A stretch of DNA of 64,000 nucleotides from an uncultured Saprospiraceae bacterium (GCA_937951615.1 CALFBH010000085.1:22419-86418); one strand, 5' to 3'; shown: positions 25,531-35,186, numbered from the stretch's first letter. A program made the numbers and translations. The notes: generated by a model not told the origin, from the sequence alone.

Positions 25531-28377
25531 CTATTCTTCTTTTGGAAGTATAGATACATGAATCTTTAATTCAGTAACCAAGGGATCAGTATTTGCAATA
25601 ATATTGACTTCCTGATATTGCTCACCATCTTTATCTTTACTGTCAAATTCTACTTTTATTTCCCCTGTTCCACCTGGTGGAATTGGAGACTTAGGCCAGT
25701 CAGGGACTGTACAACCACAAGAACCCGAAGCAAATTCAATCACCAAATCGGCATCACCAGTATTTGTGAATTTAAAGGTATGGACTGATTTTTCTCCTTT
25801 TTTCAGCGTTCCAAAATCATGAAAAGTTTCTGCAAAATCCATGCTTGTAATTTCCTGCGTTTCTCCAATAGGCGCAGTAGGTGTTACATCAACATCAAGT
25901 TCCGGCTTTTCGGGAACAGCTTCTTCTGCAACTTCCAAAACACCTACAGCTTCCTCTATAGTCTCCACTACAGTTTCTACAGGTAGTGATTCTTCTATAG
26001 TTTCTCTTATAGCTTCTTCTACAACAGTTTCTACGGGAGCAGTGTAAGTCGTCACAGGCTCTGTATAAGTTGTTACAGGTTCTACATAAACTGGCTCGGT
26101 GTAAGAAGGCTCAGTCACAGGCTCATAATACTCTTCAGAGTAAGATGGACTGGTCAGCATAGTCTCAGGGTCGGGACCTGGTGCATAAGTTGTTGTGGTC
26201 GGCGTATAAGTAGAGTAAGTCGTTGTCGGTGCAGTATATGAATCATACGAATTATACGACGAATCATACGAATCGTAGGAATTATAAGAGTCATAAGTCG
26301 GGGATAAAGGCACACGAATACGTCCGTCAAAATCTGTACCTTCAATAATCTTAAATTCAGTCCGGCGATTACGCTGACGTCCTTCTGGATTATCTGTTCC
26401 TTCGTAAGTTTCATTAGGTGCGATTGGAATATCTTCACCATAATACTTAGGAACTAGGCGACTGTTTGGTACACCACGCATTTCCAGATAACTTATAGCT
26501 GAAATAGTCCGATTTTCTGATAATTTGTAATTATAGTCATTATCACCTCTTGAGTCAGTATGAGAAGAAACTTCTACCACCAACTGAGGGTAAGTTGTCA
26601 AGATATTAGCAATATCATCTAAACGTATAGAGGCGTCCGAGCGGATATTAGATTGATCAAAGTCAAAGTATATCGTATCCAGTTTAGGCAATACAAAAGT
26701 GTATTGAGGTGCTGGCGGTGGAGGCGGCGGCGGCGGTGGAAGTGGTGGTGGCGGCGGCGGCGGTGGAGGAGGTGGCGGTGGAGGAACAGGCTTCAGAAAT
26801 ACATCTCTTTCAAAAGAAGCCGCATCATTCAGATCATAAGTATTGATAAGATCTGTCGTGTCTGGATAATAACCAATTCGGCTAGCCACCAGTTTATAAG
26901 ATTTATTGCGACGCAAAACAAATTCGTGTCTGTTTGTATCTTGCTCAATCTTAGTTTCTAGTAAAGTCTGTGTTTCAGGATCTACTTCATATAATTTAAC
27001 TGTACCGTTTACCAATGCTTCCTCTGTTTCTTTGTTGTACATCAGCGTAGAAACATTATATGGAATACGATCTAGTAAAGTAGCCATGAAAATATCGTCA
27101 CAGCAAGTTTCACTTTTCAAAGAAATCGTACCTGGTCGATTGGAAACCAAAAAGGCATGATAACCATCTGGTGCGATAGAGAAAAACATATCATCTACGC
27201 GAGAATTAATCTCTTTGCCCATGTGTTCTGGCTCAGACCATACGCTTCTTTCCCAACGGGCAGTATACACATCATAGCCACCTATAGTTGGATGACCTGT
27301 GGTACTAAAGAAAAATTCATCGTTGTGGAAAGATGGTGAAACTTCATGTCCAGGTGTATTGATACGGTTACCCAAATTGATAGGCTTGCTGAATTTGCCA
27401 TTACCTTCAAAGTAAACATAAAAAACATCCCAGCCACCATATCCACCAGCCATATCAGAAGTAAAGAATAAAACTTCTTTACCATCCAATTTGCCAATAG
27501 CAGGATGCTTATAGGAGTACTGAGCACCACCAAAACCATCTTTAGTAATTATTTTTCCACCGCTAAATTTGCCTTCTGGCGAACCTTTAGCCATGTATAA
27601 ATCACATTTTTGCTTGTCTTCAATAACACAACGAGTGAAAATCATAGTCTCGCCACTCTCTGTTACAGCACCACCAGTGGTATGGAAGCCAGATTTATTA
27701 ATCCCCTTGACAGGTTCACCAGCCGTCCATGTACCACCCTGAACACGGTCAGATACATATAACTTGGCGTAAATGTCGTCTCCTGGATCTTCAATGATAA
27801 TAATCGAATCTGTGCGGATAGAAGAAAAGAATAAGCGATCTTTATAGGCAGTAGGTGCCTGCTCAGTAGAAGCAGAATTGATGCCAGGTCCAAGATTCAT
27901 GACCACCATACTTTCGTCGGTCTCCATCGTCTTGGCTTTTTGCGCACCAATAATTTCATTTTCAGCCAACTGCTCATACACTGGATCTTCATTATTTTGC
28001 ATAAAGCTGCGGAACTCTCCAATAGCTTCTTCATAACGACCATTCATTTTCAGCAAACGGGCATATATGAAACGAGCATTTGGGTATTTCCCATTGCTAT
28101 CCATACGGAGCAACTGACCATACCAGTCTTCTGCCTGCTCATAATCTCTCAGCAGATATTGTAAATAAGCAATTTTGTGAGCAACATCCAAATTGCCTGG
28201 GTCATCCTCATGGATGGCCTCGTACCAGGCCAACGCATTATAGGTGTCTCCTCTATCATAAATCTGTTGGGCAACTTTCAGCTTTTTAGCTGTGGATAGG
28301 TTGCCTTTTACCGGCTGGGCAACCAGCGATAGAGACGTGAGGGAAAGTATAATGAAAACAATCCAAAAGGTTCTCAT
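25531..28377 (-). CDS. T9SS-associated OmpA/PD40/TPR protein with C-terminal DUF1573
   Basis: 948 residues. Signal peptide MRTFWIVFIILSLTSLSLVA; TPR helices (about 28-140); PD40-type propeller (about 180-435); a beta-sandwich; a proline run at about 527-555; OmpA peptidoglycan-binding domain (about 565-682, with IYFDFDQSNIRSDAS and RQRNRRTEF); a low-complexity Tyr/Ser/Asp and Thr/Glu/Pro/Val region (about 690-840); DUF1573 at the C-terminus (MDFAETFHDFGTLKKGEKSVHTF ... SGSCGCTVPDWPKSPIPPG). The TPR-PD40-OmpA order resembles PorE, which tethers the type IX machinery to peptidoglycan. It lies 79 bases downstream of porP/sprF on the same strand, as is common. The DUF1573 fusion and the long disordered region are unusual. 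Confidence 0.9.
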   Translation of the reverse strand: MRTFWIVFIILSLTSLSLVAQPVKGNLSTAKKLKVAQQIYDRGDTYNALAWYEAIHEDDPGNLDVAHKIAYLQYLLRDYEQAEDWYGQLLRMDSNGKYPNARFIYARLLKMNGRYEEAIGEFRSFMQNNEDPVYEQLAENEIIGAQKAKTMETDESMVVMNLGPGINSASTEQAPTAYKDRLFFSSIRTDSIIIIEDPGDDIYAKLYVSDRVQGGTWTAGEPVKGINKSGFHTTGGAVTESGETMIFTRCVIEDKQKCDLYMAKGSPEGKFSGGKIITKDGFGGAQYSYKHPAIGKLDGKEVLFFTSDMAGGYGGWDVFYVYFEGNGKFSKPINLGNRINTPGHEVSPSFHNDEFFFSTTGHPTIGGYDVYTARWERSVWSEPEHMGKEINSRVDDMFFSIAPDGYHAFLVSNRPGTISLKSETCCDDIFMATLLDRIPYNVSTLMYNKETEEALVNGTVKLYEVDPETQTLLETKIEQDTNRHEFVLRRNKSYKLVASRIGYYPDTTDLINTYDLNDAASFERDVFLKPVPPPPPPPPPPPPPPLPPPPPPPPPAPQYTFVLPKLDTIYFDFDQSNIRSDASIRLDDIANILTTYPQLVVEVSSHTDSRGDNDYNYKLSENRTISAISYLEMRGVPNSRLVPKYYGEDIPIAPNETYEGTDNPEGRQRNRRTEFKIIEGTDFDGRIRVPLSPTYDSYNSYDSYDSSYNSYDSYTAPTTTYSTYTPTTTTYAPGPDPETMLTSPSYSEEYYEPVTEPSYTEPVYVEPVTTYTEPVTTYTAPVETVVEEAIRETIEESLPVETVVETIEEAVGVLEVAEEAVPEKPELDVDVTPTAPIGETQEITSMDFAETFHDFGTLKKGEKSVHTFKFTNTGDADLVIEFASGSCGCTVPDWPKSPIPPGGTGEIKVEFDSKDKDGEQYQEVNIIANTDPLVTELKIHVSILPKEE

Positions 28378-28456
28378 ATTTGTTTATATCTTTAAATTTA
28401 GCGATTAATAATACATATAAAATGTATCATTCGGAATTTCATGGTTTTCAATATTC

Positions 28457-29467
28457 TTAGAATCGAGGGCAGAACAAGACTGGCTTGACGACAGGTGTCT
28501 TGTAGATTTTTGCCGTATAAGATAAAGCCAATTCGTAAGCTCCACGTCCGCGACTTGCTGTAGTCAATGATGAAGTATTGACGTCATAAGCAATGCCAGC
28601 CTTTAAGCCTTTATAGTCCATTCCAATCATCAGGATAGCAGCATCCCCGAGGCGATAGCCTAAGCCAGAATACAAAGTAACATTGCGTTCTGGATTGATG
28701 TGATAGCCCAATTTAGCTTCGGCTATGGCTTCTCTCGCTTTCGCTTGAGTTTGGAACAAAAAGGTAGGGGACAAGACCAAACGACTAGATAAGTCGTAAT
28801 TGAAACCAGCATGTCCTAAGATACGCGATTTCAATTTGCCATCACTTAGGAAAGCATCGTCTGGATTAGAAACGTGGAAAGCACTTGCTCCAACATAAAA
28901 GTTGAATTTGCTGGACAAATAAGAGTTAATCAATCCACCAACATTAAAATCAAGATAAGAAACACTTGATTCAAAATTAGCTAGACCAAATTCCTGGCTA
29001 GTCGTTCCACTGATTAGTTCGTCTTCAAATAGCAGCTCGTTCTGATCAATTGTTTTCTGGACAAAACCACCCTGTCCTCCAAGTGAGAATACAGTATTGG
29101 ATTTTTTACCCAGTCCCAAGTGGTAAGAAATAGAAGCTAAAGCAGTTAGATTGTTTAAGGCAGCACTACCTGCCTGGTCATTACTCACAACAACACCGGC
29201 ACCAAACCAGTCGTTTTTACCAAAACCACGGATAATCGGCGCATCCAGAAAAACGGCTGGCGTCACATACTGATTGGTCAAAACGCTCGACCACTGATCT
29301 CGATAGATTCCTCCAATACGAAAAGTACCCTCATAAGCACCAGTGAGTGCAGGGTTCAATGTCAGTGGCGACATATCGTATTGTGAAAAATGAATGTCCT
29401 GTGCTTTTACAAGTCCACCACAGGCAAAAATGAGTAAGATTACAATGATTCCTCTCAAGGATTTCAT
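28457..29467 (-). CDS. PorP/SprF family type IX secretion outer-membrane protein
   Basis: 336 residues with a signal peptide ending AQ and the family opening QDIHFSQYDMSPLTLNPALTGAYEGTFRIGGIYRDQWSSV, the hallmark of PorP/SprF. The remainder is a beta barrel (repeated GxGYRLGDAAILMIGMDYKGLKAGIAYD). SprF-type members are needed for export or anchoring of particular T9SS cargo. It is first in an operon with the OmpA/PD40 protein. Confidence 0.93.
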   Translation of the reverse strand: MKSLRGIIVILLIFACGGLVKAQDIHFSQYDMSPLTLNPALTGAYEGTFRIGGIYRDQWSSVLTNQYVTPAVFLDAPIIRGFGKNDWFGAGVVVSNDQAGSAALNNLTALASISYHLGLGKKSNTVFSLGGQGGFVQKTIDQNELLFEDELISGTTSQEFGLANFESSVSYLDFNVGGLINSYLSSKFNFYVGASAFHVSNPDDAFLSDGKLKSRILGHAGFNYDLSSRLVLSPTFLFQTQAKAREAIAEAKLGYHINPERNVTLYSGLGYRLGDAAILMIGMDYKGLKAGIAYDVNTSSLTTASRGRGAYELALSYTAKIYKTPVVKPVLFCPRF

Positions 29468-29768
29468 AGTGTCGGTTTTTCAGATTTTCAATAGTTTGAA
29501 GCAACAATATATCAATTAATGCTCAAATTTTACACTTTTATATAAAAATAGCAACATCAAAAATATTCTTTGCTACTTTACTTAGTACCGAATACGGGAA
29601 TACTACCCCTTGTCGAATACTATAAAATGACTTTATTATGACCCAGGTGATAACATCAAACAAAATTAATGAATACTAAATGTTAATTCGCCTGAAACAA
29701 GACCCAAAATTAACTAATGTTTTTTAAAAAACAGGAAAGAATGGAGTATTTGTTAATATCTCTTATTG
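29468..29768. other. Intergenic region between PorP/SprF and the glycosyltransferase
   Basis: About 300 AT-rich bases. It should hold the promoter of the porP/sprF operon (reading leftwards), but I could not fix a -7 box with confidence. A segment at about 29590-29625 (CCGAATACGGGAATACTACC) weakly resembles the ends of the MITE at 25376. No gene is seen. Confidence 0.4.
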
Positions 29769-30740
29769 TTAAAATGAGAAATACGAATGGATTAAGTCTA
29801 AGATTTGGGTATTGTCAATTTCAGCCATGCATCTAAAGTGTCCTTTTGGACATTGATCCGAACCGATTTTTGAACAGGGACGACAAGAGAGCGCGTGAAC
29901 CTCTATAATATGATGTTCGGTTTGGTAAGGATACATGCCAAAGGCAGGAACAGTATTTCCCCAAACACTAATGATCGGTTTTTTTAGTGCTGCGCCAATA
30001 TGCATCAATCCAGTATCGTGTGTGAGCAGCAGGCGAGACTGTTGTACCCAGGATGCAGAACCGTGTAAAGAATATTGTCCGCAGGCATTATATACTTGTT
30101 TGCCAACCTTGTCTACAATGTATTCGCCATTTTCCCGATCTTCTTTGCCGCCTAATAAAACGATTGGGGCATTTATTTTTTTAACTAAGTCAATCATCTT
30201 TTCCACAGGCAGGCGTTTGGTGGCGAATTTTGCACCAATGGCAAATGCAATATACTCGTTTTGTGCCAAACCATATTTTGAAAGTTGAATGATTGCTGTT
30301 TCGGGAATAAAATAATCGAGTCCTGCCTGATCGTTTTCCACGCCCAGTGATTTGACGGTTTCAAAATAACGATCTACGATATGTTGATCTGGCAGGCGAT
30401 TTATTTTAAAATTGGTCAGTAACCATTTTTCAAGGTTGAGTTTTGGAAAGGAGGAAGTAGGGAGACCAAGATGCCACTTGAGTCGTAGGGTACGAAGGTT
30501 GTGGTGTAGGTCGATGATATAATCAAACTGTGCTGCTTTGAGGTCGGGCAGCAAGCTATCAATTTCACCTTCCATTGCCCAGACCTTATGTATATAAGGA
30601 TTAGGAATCAATATCGACTGGTAAGCTGTCTTGGTAAGATAATGTATTTCTGCACCCAATTGTTGCTGCAAACAACGAACAACTGGCGTGGTGAGTACAA
30701 TGTCACCAATAGAACTGAACCTTGTGATTAATATTTTGAT
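29769..30740 (-). CDS. Glycosyltransferase family 9 (heptosyltransferase-like), no ATG start
   Basis: The GT9 fold is clear: N-terminal IKILITRFSSIGDIVLTTPV, then LLTHDTGLMHIGAALKKPII (nucleotide-sugar site) and HALSCRPCSKIGSDQCPKG. Such enzymes add heptose or related sugars to lipopolysaccharide core. The conserved N-terminus is encoded up to 30740 but begins with an ATC codon where ATG is expected; no ATG, GTG or TTG exists in frame upstream until past the repeat block. A TTG at 30671 would drop the conserved first strand and glycine motif. Either a rare ATC/ATT start is used or the start was destroyed when the adjoining repeat arose. 323 residues if read from 30740. Confidence 0.8.
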   Translation of the reverse strand: MKILITRFSSIGDIVLTTPVVRCLQQQLGAEIHYLTKTAYQSILIPNPYIHKVWAMEGEIDSLLPDLKAAQFDYIIDLHHNLRTLRLKWHLGLPTSSFPKLNLEKWLLTNFKINRLPDQHIVDRYFETVKSLGVENDQAGLDYFIPETAIIQLSKYGLAQNEYIAFAIGAKFATKRLPVEKMIDLVKKINAPIVLLGGKEDRENGEYIVDKVGKQVYNACGQYSLHGSASWVQQSRLLLTHDTGLMHIGAALKKPIISVWGNTVPAFGMYPYQTEHHIIEVHALSCRPCSKIGSDQCPKGHFRCMAEIDNTQILDLIHSYFSF

Positions 30741-30889
30741 GGTAATCTGGTGATTGGTGTATTGGTAACTGGTGTATTGGTGATTGGTAACTGGTGTATT
30801 AGTAACTGGTAACTGGTAACTGGTAAGACAACTAATTACTAGTCACCAATCACTAATCACTAATACACTAATCACCAATACACCAATCA
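30741..30889. repeat. Word repeat block forming a long inverted repeat
   Basis: The left half repeats GGTGATTGGTGTATTGGTAA-type words, the right half the complement (CACCAATCACTAATCACTAA, ACACCAATCAC). The halves can fold on each other. The same words occur at 11695-11730, 41290-41340 and 53345-53372. It directly abuts the 5' end of the glycosyltransferase and the 3' end of the META lipoprotein gene. Confidence 0.85.
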
Positions 30890-31315
30890 CTACTTTTTGA
30901 AAACTAATATCCTATTGTCAGCAGTACGCATTTGCAGTTTACCGCCATCTGTATTGAACGTTTTCACTGCGCCTAGTATATCTGTATAAGCACCTGCCTG
31001 TGTCATGATGTCCTGTGGCTGGCACAATTTTCTGGTTTTTCCGATCTGACCTACGCTTAAACTACAGTCACTTAGCGTATAAGCACCAAAGTAGTCATTA
31101 CAGCCATCAGAGCCTTCTACCTTTTTGTCTGTCGTATTAAAATTCAGGGTGACTGGGCTATCTGTACGCGGTATCAATGGAGCAGATACTGATCCGTATT
31201 CTTCAAGCGTCCAGGTATTGGAAGTCATCAATGCGGAATCGCAGTTTTCGCAGGCTGAAATAGTGAGCAGGGCAATTGCCGCTACTGCGCACAGAATTGT
31301 TTTTAAAATTTTCAT
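30890..31315 (-). CDS. META-domain lipoprotein (HslJ-like)
   Basis: 141 residues. The signal peptide runs into lipobox TISAC. The META domain follows: NTWTLEEYG, VTLNFNTTDKKVEGSDGCNDYFGAYTL, a conserved RKLCQPQDIMTQAGAYTDIL and a final NRILVFKK. In E. coli the HslJ member is linked to heat and novobiocin resistance; the general role is unknown. It follows the DUF937-OmpA gene on the same strand but is separated from it by a terminator. Confidence 0.88.
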   Translation of the reverse strand: MKILKTILCAVAAIALLTISACENCDSALMTSNTWTLEEYGSVSAPLIPRTDSPVTLNFNTTDKKVEGSDGCNDYFGAYTLSDCSLSVGQIGKTRKLCQPQDIMTQAGAYTDILGAVKTFNTDGGKLQMRTADNRILVFKK

Positions 31316-31351
31316 AATTTGTTTTTATGCTCATGCAAGTTAAAAAGAAAA

Positions 31352-31380
31352 AGGCAGAAGTTTCAAAGAAACTTCTGCCT
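31352..31380 (-). terminator. Rho-independent terminator of the DUF937-OmpA gene
   Basis: On the minus strand a 13 bp perfect stem AGGCAGAAGTTTC / GAAACTTCTGCCT with a TTT loop is followed by TTTTTCTTTTT. It lies 80 bases beyond the stop at 31461. Confidence 0.88.
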
Positions 31381-31460
31381 GAAAAATATAAAATATATTT
31401 ATCTAAAAAAGCAACAAAGCCAAAACTGTGGTCTAAGCTGTTACTCCCAACTTAGCTAAA

Positions 31461-32789
31461 CTATCTTTTTGTAACCACGACTTCTACACGACGGTTTTCA
31501 GCAGCAGCAGTATTAGCTGCATTAACAGGTTTTTCAGAACCCATACCTTGTGTCGTTAAGCGATTAGCACTGATACCAGATTTCTCTAGTTGAGCTTTAA
31601 CGGCATTAGCGCGTGCCAAAGACAATGCTTTGTTCTTCGCAGCATTACCTGAGCTGTCCGTGTGACCTTCGATATTGAGGTGTACTTTAGGGAAAGCTTT
31701 AAGTACTTTAGACATTTCAGCAACTTCCTTCAATGAACCAGCATCCAGATTCGCAGAACCTGTAGCGAAAGTCAGATTGTCAAAAGTAAAACGTTTGCCT
31801 ACTTCCGTACCTGCAACACCTAAGAAGCTAGTGAATTTATCACCGAAAGAACCTTCTTTAAAGCCAACTTTAAGTCCGCCTGGAAGTTCGAAAGATTTAA
31901 CACCATCTACTACTGTAGAGCTGAAACCTTTTACGACATCACCTACTTTGTTTACAGCGTCTCCAGCCAAATCTTTAGTCCCTTCGGCTAAATCTTTTGC
32001 ACCATCAACAACAGTACCAGCACCATCTTTAACAGTATCTGTTACTGAATCAGCCATATCACCAGCAGGATTAGCACAACCCATTCTGCTGAGCAACCAG
32101 CCACCAAGTAATACGATACCTACTAATGGCAATAACCATCTTAGGAAAGAAGCACCTTTCTTAGCTGTATCAACACCTGCATCCGCAACTTTACCACCAA
32201 CGTTAGTTGCTGTATTTACGACATTACCAGCTGCACCTTTTACACCACCAAGGAGACTACCTAAGCCAAGCTCATCGCCCATACCTGCTGGAAGAGCTGC
32301 TTTGATATAATCTTTTTGTCCGCCAAGTAAACTTGCCAAACCGGAAGCATTCAAACCTTGAGATTTTACTTGCTTACCAATCAGTCCCATAAGGATAGGA
32401 GCTGCCATACTCATCAATGAAGATGCACCACCTCTTTGCAAACCTGCAATAGAAGCTATCTTACCTACAACAGAACCTAAGCCGCTGCCGAAAATACCAT
32501 TCAAAATACCTTCACCTGATTTAGTTGCCTGACGAGTAGCTTCGCCACCGCTGAACAAATCAGTCATGTTGTCCATAATACCACCATCGTGGCCATCGTC
32601 TTTAATCATATTGAACAACGCATTTGCGCCGCTCTGTGTAGAAGATTTTTTCATTAATCCTCCAAGCAATGTTGGCATGATACCGTCCATTGCACTTTGT
32701 GTAGCAGAAGTACTGCCGCCAATCATTTTGGCTGCCTGTCCAATGACTGCACCCGAAAGTTGGTCTTTTACAAGTCCTAATAAATTCAT
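31461..32789 (-). CDS. DUF937 - membrane segment - OmpA domain fusion protein
   Basis: 442 residues. N-terminal DUF937 (about 1-180): glycine- and methionine-rich helical repeats such as DGIMPTLLGGLMKKSSTQSG and MSMAAPILMGLIGKQVKSQG. One membrane helix (about 218-236, WLLPLVGIVLLGGWLL). A helical low-complexity spacer of KDLAEGTKDLAGDAVNKVGD type, then an OmpA C-terminal domain (about 325-442, NIEGHTDSSGNAAKNKALSLARANAVK ... NRRVEVVV). The topology puts OmpA in the periplasm on peptidoglycan and DUF937 in the cytoplasm. No signal peptide. DUF937 function is unknown; the fusion is recurrent in Bacteroidota. Confidence 0.9.
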   Translation of the reverse strand: MNLLGLVKDQLSGAVIGQAAKMIGGSTSATQSAMDGIMPTLLGGLMKKSSTQSGANALFNMIKDDGHDGGIMDNMTDLFSGGEATRQATKSGEGILNGIFGSGLGSVVGKIASIAGLQRGGASSLMSMAAPILMGLIGKQVKSQGLNASGLASLLGGQKDYIKAALPAGMGDELGLGSLLGGVKGAAGNVVNTATNVGGKVADAGVDTAKKGASFLRWLLPLVGIVLLGGWLLSRMGCANPAGDMADSVTDTVKDGAGTVVDGAKDLAEGTKDLAGDAVNKVGDVVKGFSSTVVDGVKSFELPGGLKVGFKEGSFGDKFTSFLGVAGTEVGKRFTFDNLTFATGSANLDAGSLKEVAEMSKVLKAFPKVHLNIEGHTDSSGNAAKNKALSLARANAVKAQLEKSGISANRLTTQGMGSEKPVNAANTAAAENRRVEVVVTKR

Positions 32790-33112
32790 GATTTCTTATT
32801 AAATTATGGTTAGTTGATTCAAGTTGTGAAAAACTTGCGTTAGTTAAAATCATCCTTCTGACGGAAAATTATAAATAGGTAACAAATATATGGTAAGTAT
32901 TATATCCCGACCAAATATCGCCTGACTTATATTGTCTTATAAATTTTTAAAAACTTACATTCAGTATGATTTCAGGCGTCAGGCGTCAAGAGATAGGCGT
33001 CAGGTGGGAAGCGTCGGAAAAAACAAACTCCAAATTCTCCAAAACGGTCATTTCGACAGGCTCAATGACCGTTTTTGGGGATTTAGAGTTTTTCCTATTT
33101 GGCACTTTTTCG
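32790..33112. other. Intergenic region with upstream sequence of DUF937 gene and a hairpin
   Basis: 32790-32930 should carry the leftward promoter of the DUF937-OmpA gene; no box is assigned. 32975-33020 repeats GGCGTCAGGCGTC-like words. The hairpin at 33025-33091 is listed separately. No gene is supported. Confidence 0.4.
33025..33091 (-). terminator. Long imperfect hairpin downstream of the L-domain-like gene
   Basis: AAACTCCAAAT and CCAAAACGGTCATT pair with AATGACCGTTTTTGG and ATTTAGAGTTT around the common intergenic word TCGACAGGCTC. It lies just past the stop at 33113 of the leftward gene. Probably a terminator or a REP-like unit. Confidence 0.55.
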
Positions 33113-34969
33113 CTAATTTTCGTCACATTCCTCAATAGTTGCAGAAAAATCGGCATTGACATCTACACTAAAACCCTCATCCAGTAAAATAAGTTGTCCG
33201 GCTTTGAAATTGACGTTTCCCATCTGGAGAACTGTACCTGTGGCGTCTATTTCATCAATAGCCTGATACGTTCCGTTGGGTATCGGCTGATCATCTATAA
33301 TTAATAAGCTTGGCAGTATCGAAGTCGTGGTCGTGGCAATATAATTCAATTGAGCATAGCGGACAGAATATTCATGATCGGAATTTTGGTTGTTCGTATC
33401 GTTAAATTCGATAAGCCAGTCGGCCGGACTACCTGTTAGTGGTGCGGTCGAAATGGGGATGTTGGTATAGTATAAATCTGTTCCGCCATTACAGCCGAGA
33501 TAAGGGTTCAGCACTTGCGTATTACCTGCGGGGTCGGTCAGTTGTATGGTAATTTCATTTTCGCAGCTACTGCCGTTTAAACGGAAATATACTTCTAGTG
33601 AAATATCGCTTAGTATAGCACCTGCTGTATTATTATTATCTGTAAGGGTGATAGAAGGATTATTGGTAAAGCCCATAGCATCAATAAACAAATCACTATC
33701 ATAAGTAAGGGTCAGCGTATCAATAGTTGTCGTCATTTGCTGGCAGAACTCGGAAGGGCACAAAGCCTGTATTTCCAACCAGTTATCGCAGCCTGGGTCA
33801 TTGAAAGATATGTAAAAGTTAGGATTTTCGGTAACCAGATAATTACAAATACTGGATACAGAACACATGGTCAGATTACTGTTATAAGTAATCGTAAGAT
33901 TATCAATATTTGTATAATCTACATTATCCAGTCCTGCAAGACTGGGTAAATTACTATTGTATTCAATAATTATTTCACCTTCTACTGTGGTAAGATTGGA
34001 TAAAGCACTAATATCTATGAGATTTGAGTTTGTTCCAAAAGTTACAATCCCGGAAGGAGAGATATTCAGGCTTCCCTGTATGGAACTGAGATTTTCCAGC
34101 CCGTCGAGGCTGATTAGCGAAGAGACATCCATCAGCCTCAAATCCCCACCGATACTGGTCAGATTTTGCAAACCGTTCAGATTCGTAAAATTATTCCCCA
34201 TAATGTAAAAGTCTCCGGTAACTGTTGTCAGGTTATCCAGTCCTGAGAAAGACTGAAGTTCATCACCTGGGTAATACGTTTCAGCATAACAATCGCCATA
34301 CCCAATCGAAACAGCGAAAAGGAAGGATTTAGCAGTATATAAGCCGCCTATTGAACTAAGACTTTGTAAGCCTGTAAAATCGCTTAACGAAGTATTGGTA
34401 TAAACAGTTAGGTAGCCTGTTATAGTTTGCAATTGTTCCAGTCCTGTAAAATTTACGAGGGCAAAATTACCGGCAACCTTCATATTGCCCCCGATACTCG
34501 CCAGGCTACCCAAGCCGCTAAAGTCGATTAGTTGCTGGTTGCCGTCATTATAAGTGGTGGAAGGTATGCAGGGGAACTCATTTCCACCTGCCTCTTGATA
34601 ATCCCCAAGTTCGAAGTCACCCTCAATTTCCGTTAGGTTGTTGAGTCCGTTGAAGCTGGTCAGCATTGTGTTTTTGACAATCAGATTTCCAGTTATGGAG
34701 ATTAGCTGGCTTAGTCCGGCGAGGCTGCTAATGTTGTTGTTGCCTCCACCCGAACCAACATAAAGGCTGCCTGGAAGGATGGTGCAATTTGGGTAGTTGA
34801 GTGCAAAATCGTCCACTTCCTGCTGTGAAGTAAAGGTAACATCACCAGTAGGGCAGGAAGTAGTGTTTACACTATTGACGCCATAAGCGGTATCCGGGCT
34901 GCCCGGCTTTGCGGACAGGTTACTATTCCAAAAGCATAGAACAAGCATAAACAGGAAAATACGTTTCAT
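33113..34969 (-). CDS. Secreted receptor-L-domain-like repeat protein with P-type and coathanger C-terminal domains
   Basis: 618 residues from the ATG at 34969 (signal peptide MKRIFLFMLVLCFWNSNLSA). Residues about 45-370 are irregular leucine-rich repeats of the receptor L-domain or bspA-like type (GLNNLTEIEGDFELGD, LASIGGNMKVAGNFALVNFTGLEQL). A cap with MCSVSSICNYL follows, then a proprotein-convertase P-like beta domain (about 420-540) and a C-terminal segment (PNGTYQAIDEIDATGTVLQM ... AGQLILLDEGF) of the coathanger-stack type often found where a T9SS signal would be. Likely cell-surface binding protein. A decayed paralogue lies at 24686-25330. Confidence 0.85.
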   Translation of the reverse strand: MKRIFLFMLVLCFWNSNLSAKPGSPDTAYGVNSVNTTSCPTGDVTFTSQQEVDDFALNYPNCTILPGSLYVGSGGGNNNISSLAGLSQLISITGNLIVKNTMLTSFNGLNNLTEIEGDFELGDYQEAGGNEFPCIPSTTYNDGNQQLIDFSGLGSLASIGGNMKVAGNFALVNFTGLEQLQTITGYLTVYTNTSLSDFTGLQSLSSIGGLYTAKSFLFAVSIGYGDCYAETYYPGDELQSFSGLDNLTTVTGDFYIMGNNFTNLNGLQNLTSIGGDLRLMDVSSLISLDGLENLSSIQGSLNISPSGIVTFGTNSNLIDISALSNLTTVEGEIIIEYNSNLPSLAGLDNVDYTNIDNLTITYNSNLTMCSVSSICNYLVTENPNFYISFNDPGCDNWLEIQALCPSEFCQQMTTTIDTLTLTYDSDLFIDAMGFTNNPSITLTDNNNTAGAILSDISLEVYFRLNGSSCENEITIQLTDPAGNTQVLNPYLGCNGGTDLYYTNIPISTAPLTGSPADWLIEFNDTNNQNSDHEYSVRYAQLNYIATTTTSILPSLLIIDDQPIPNGTYQAIDEIDATGTVLQMGNVNFKAGQLILLDEGFSVDVNADFSATIEECDEN

Positions 34970-35186
34970 AATTGTAGTTTTAATAGTTATTGAATAAAAG
35001 ATGCGGGTAAGATGCGATTTTTTCAAATAAACTCACAGGAAGAGTTAAACGTTTTTTACAGATTACAAATATTCAAGATGCGATAAACGATTATGCAAAA
35101 TTCTTGTTAAAAATAGGATTTATAGCTCAAAAATTCCTTTGTAAACGCTACTTTTACATGTTTTTTCTAATAAAATTTAATAAAAA

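Noticed and set aside
31675..32310. 211-residue plus-strand frame opposite the DUF937-OmpA gene
   Set aside because: Its Pro/Ser/Thr-rich content is the antisense reading of Gly/Ala/Val codons of the real gene.
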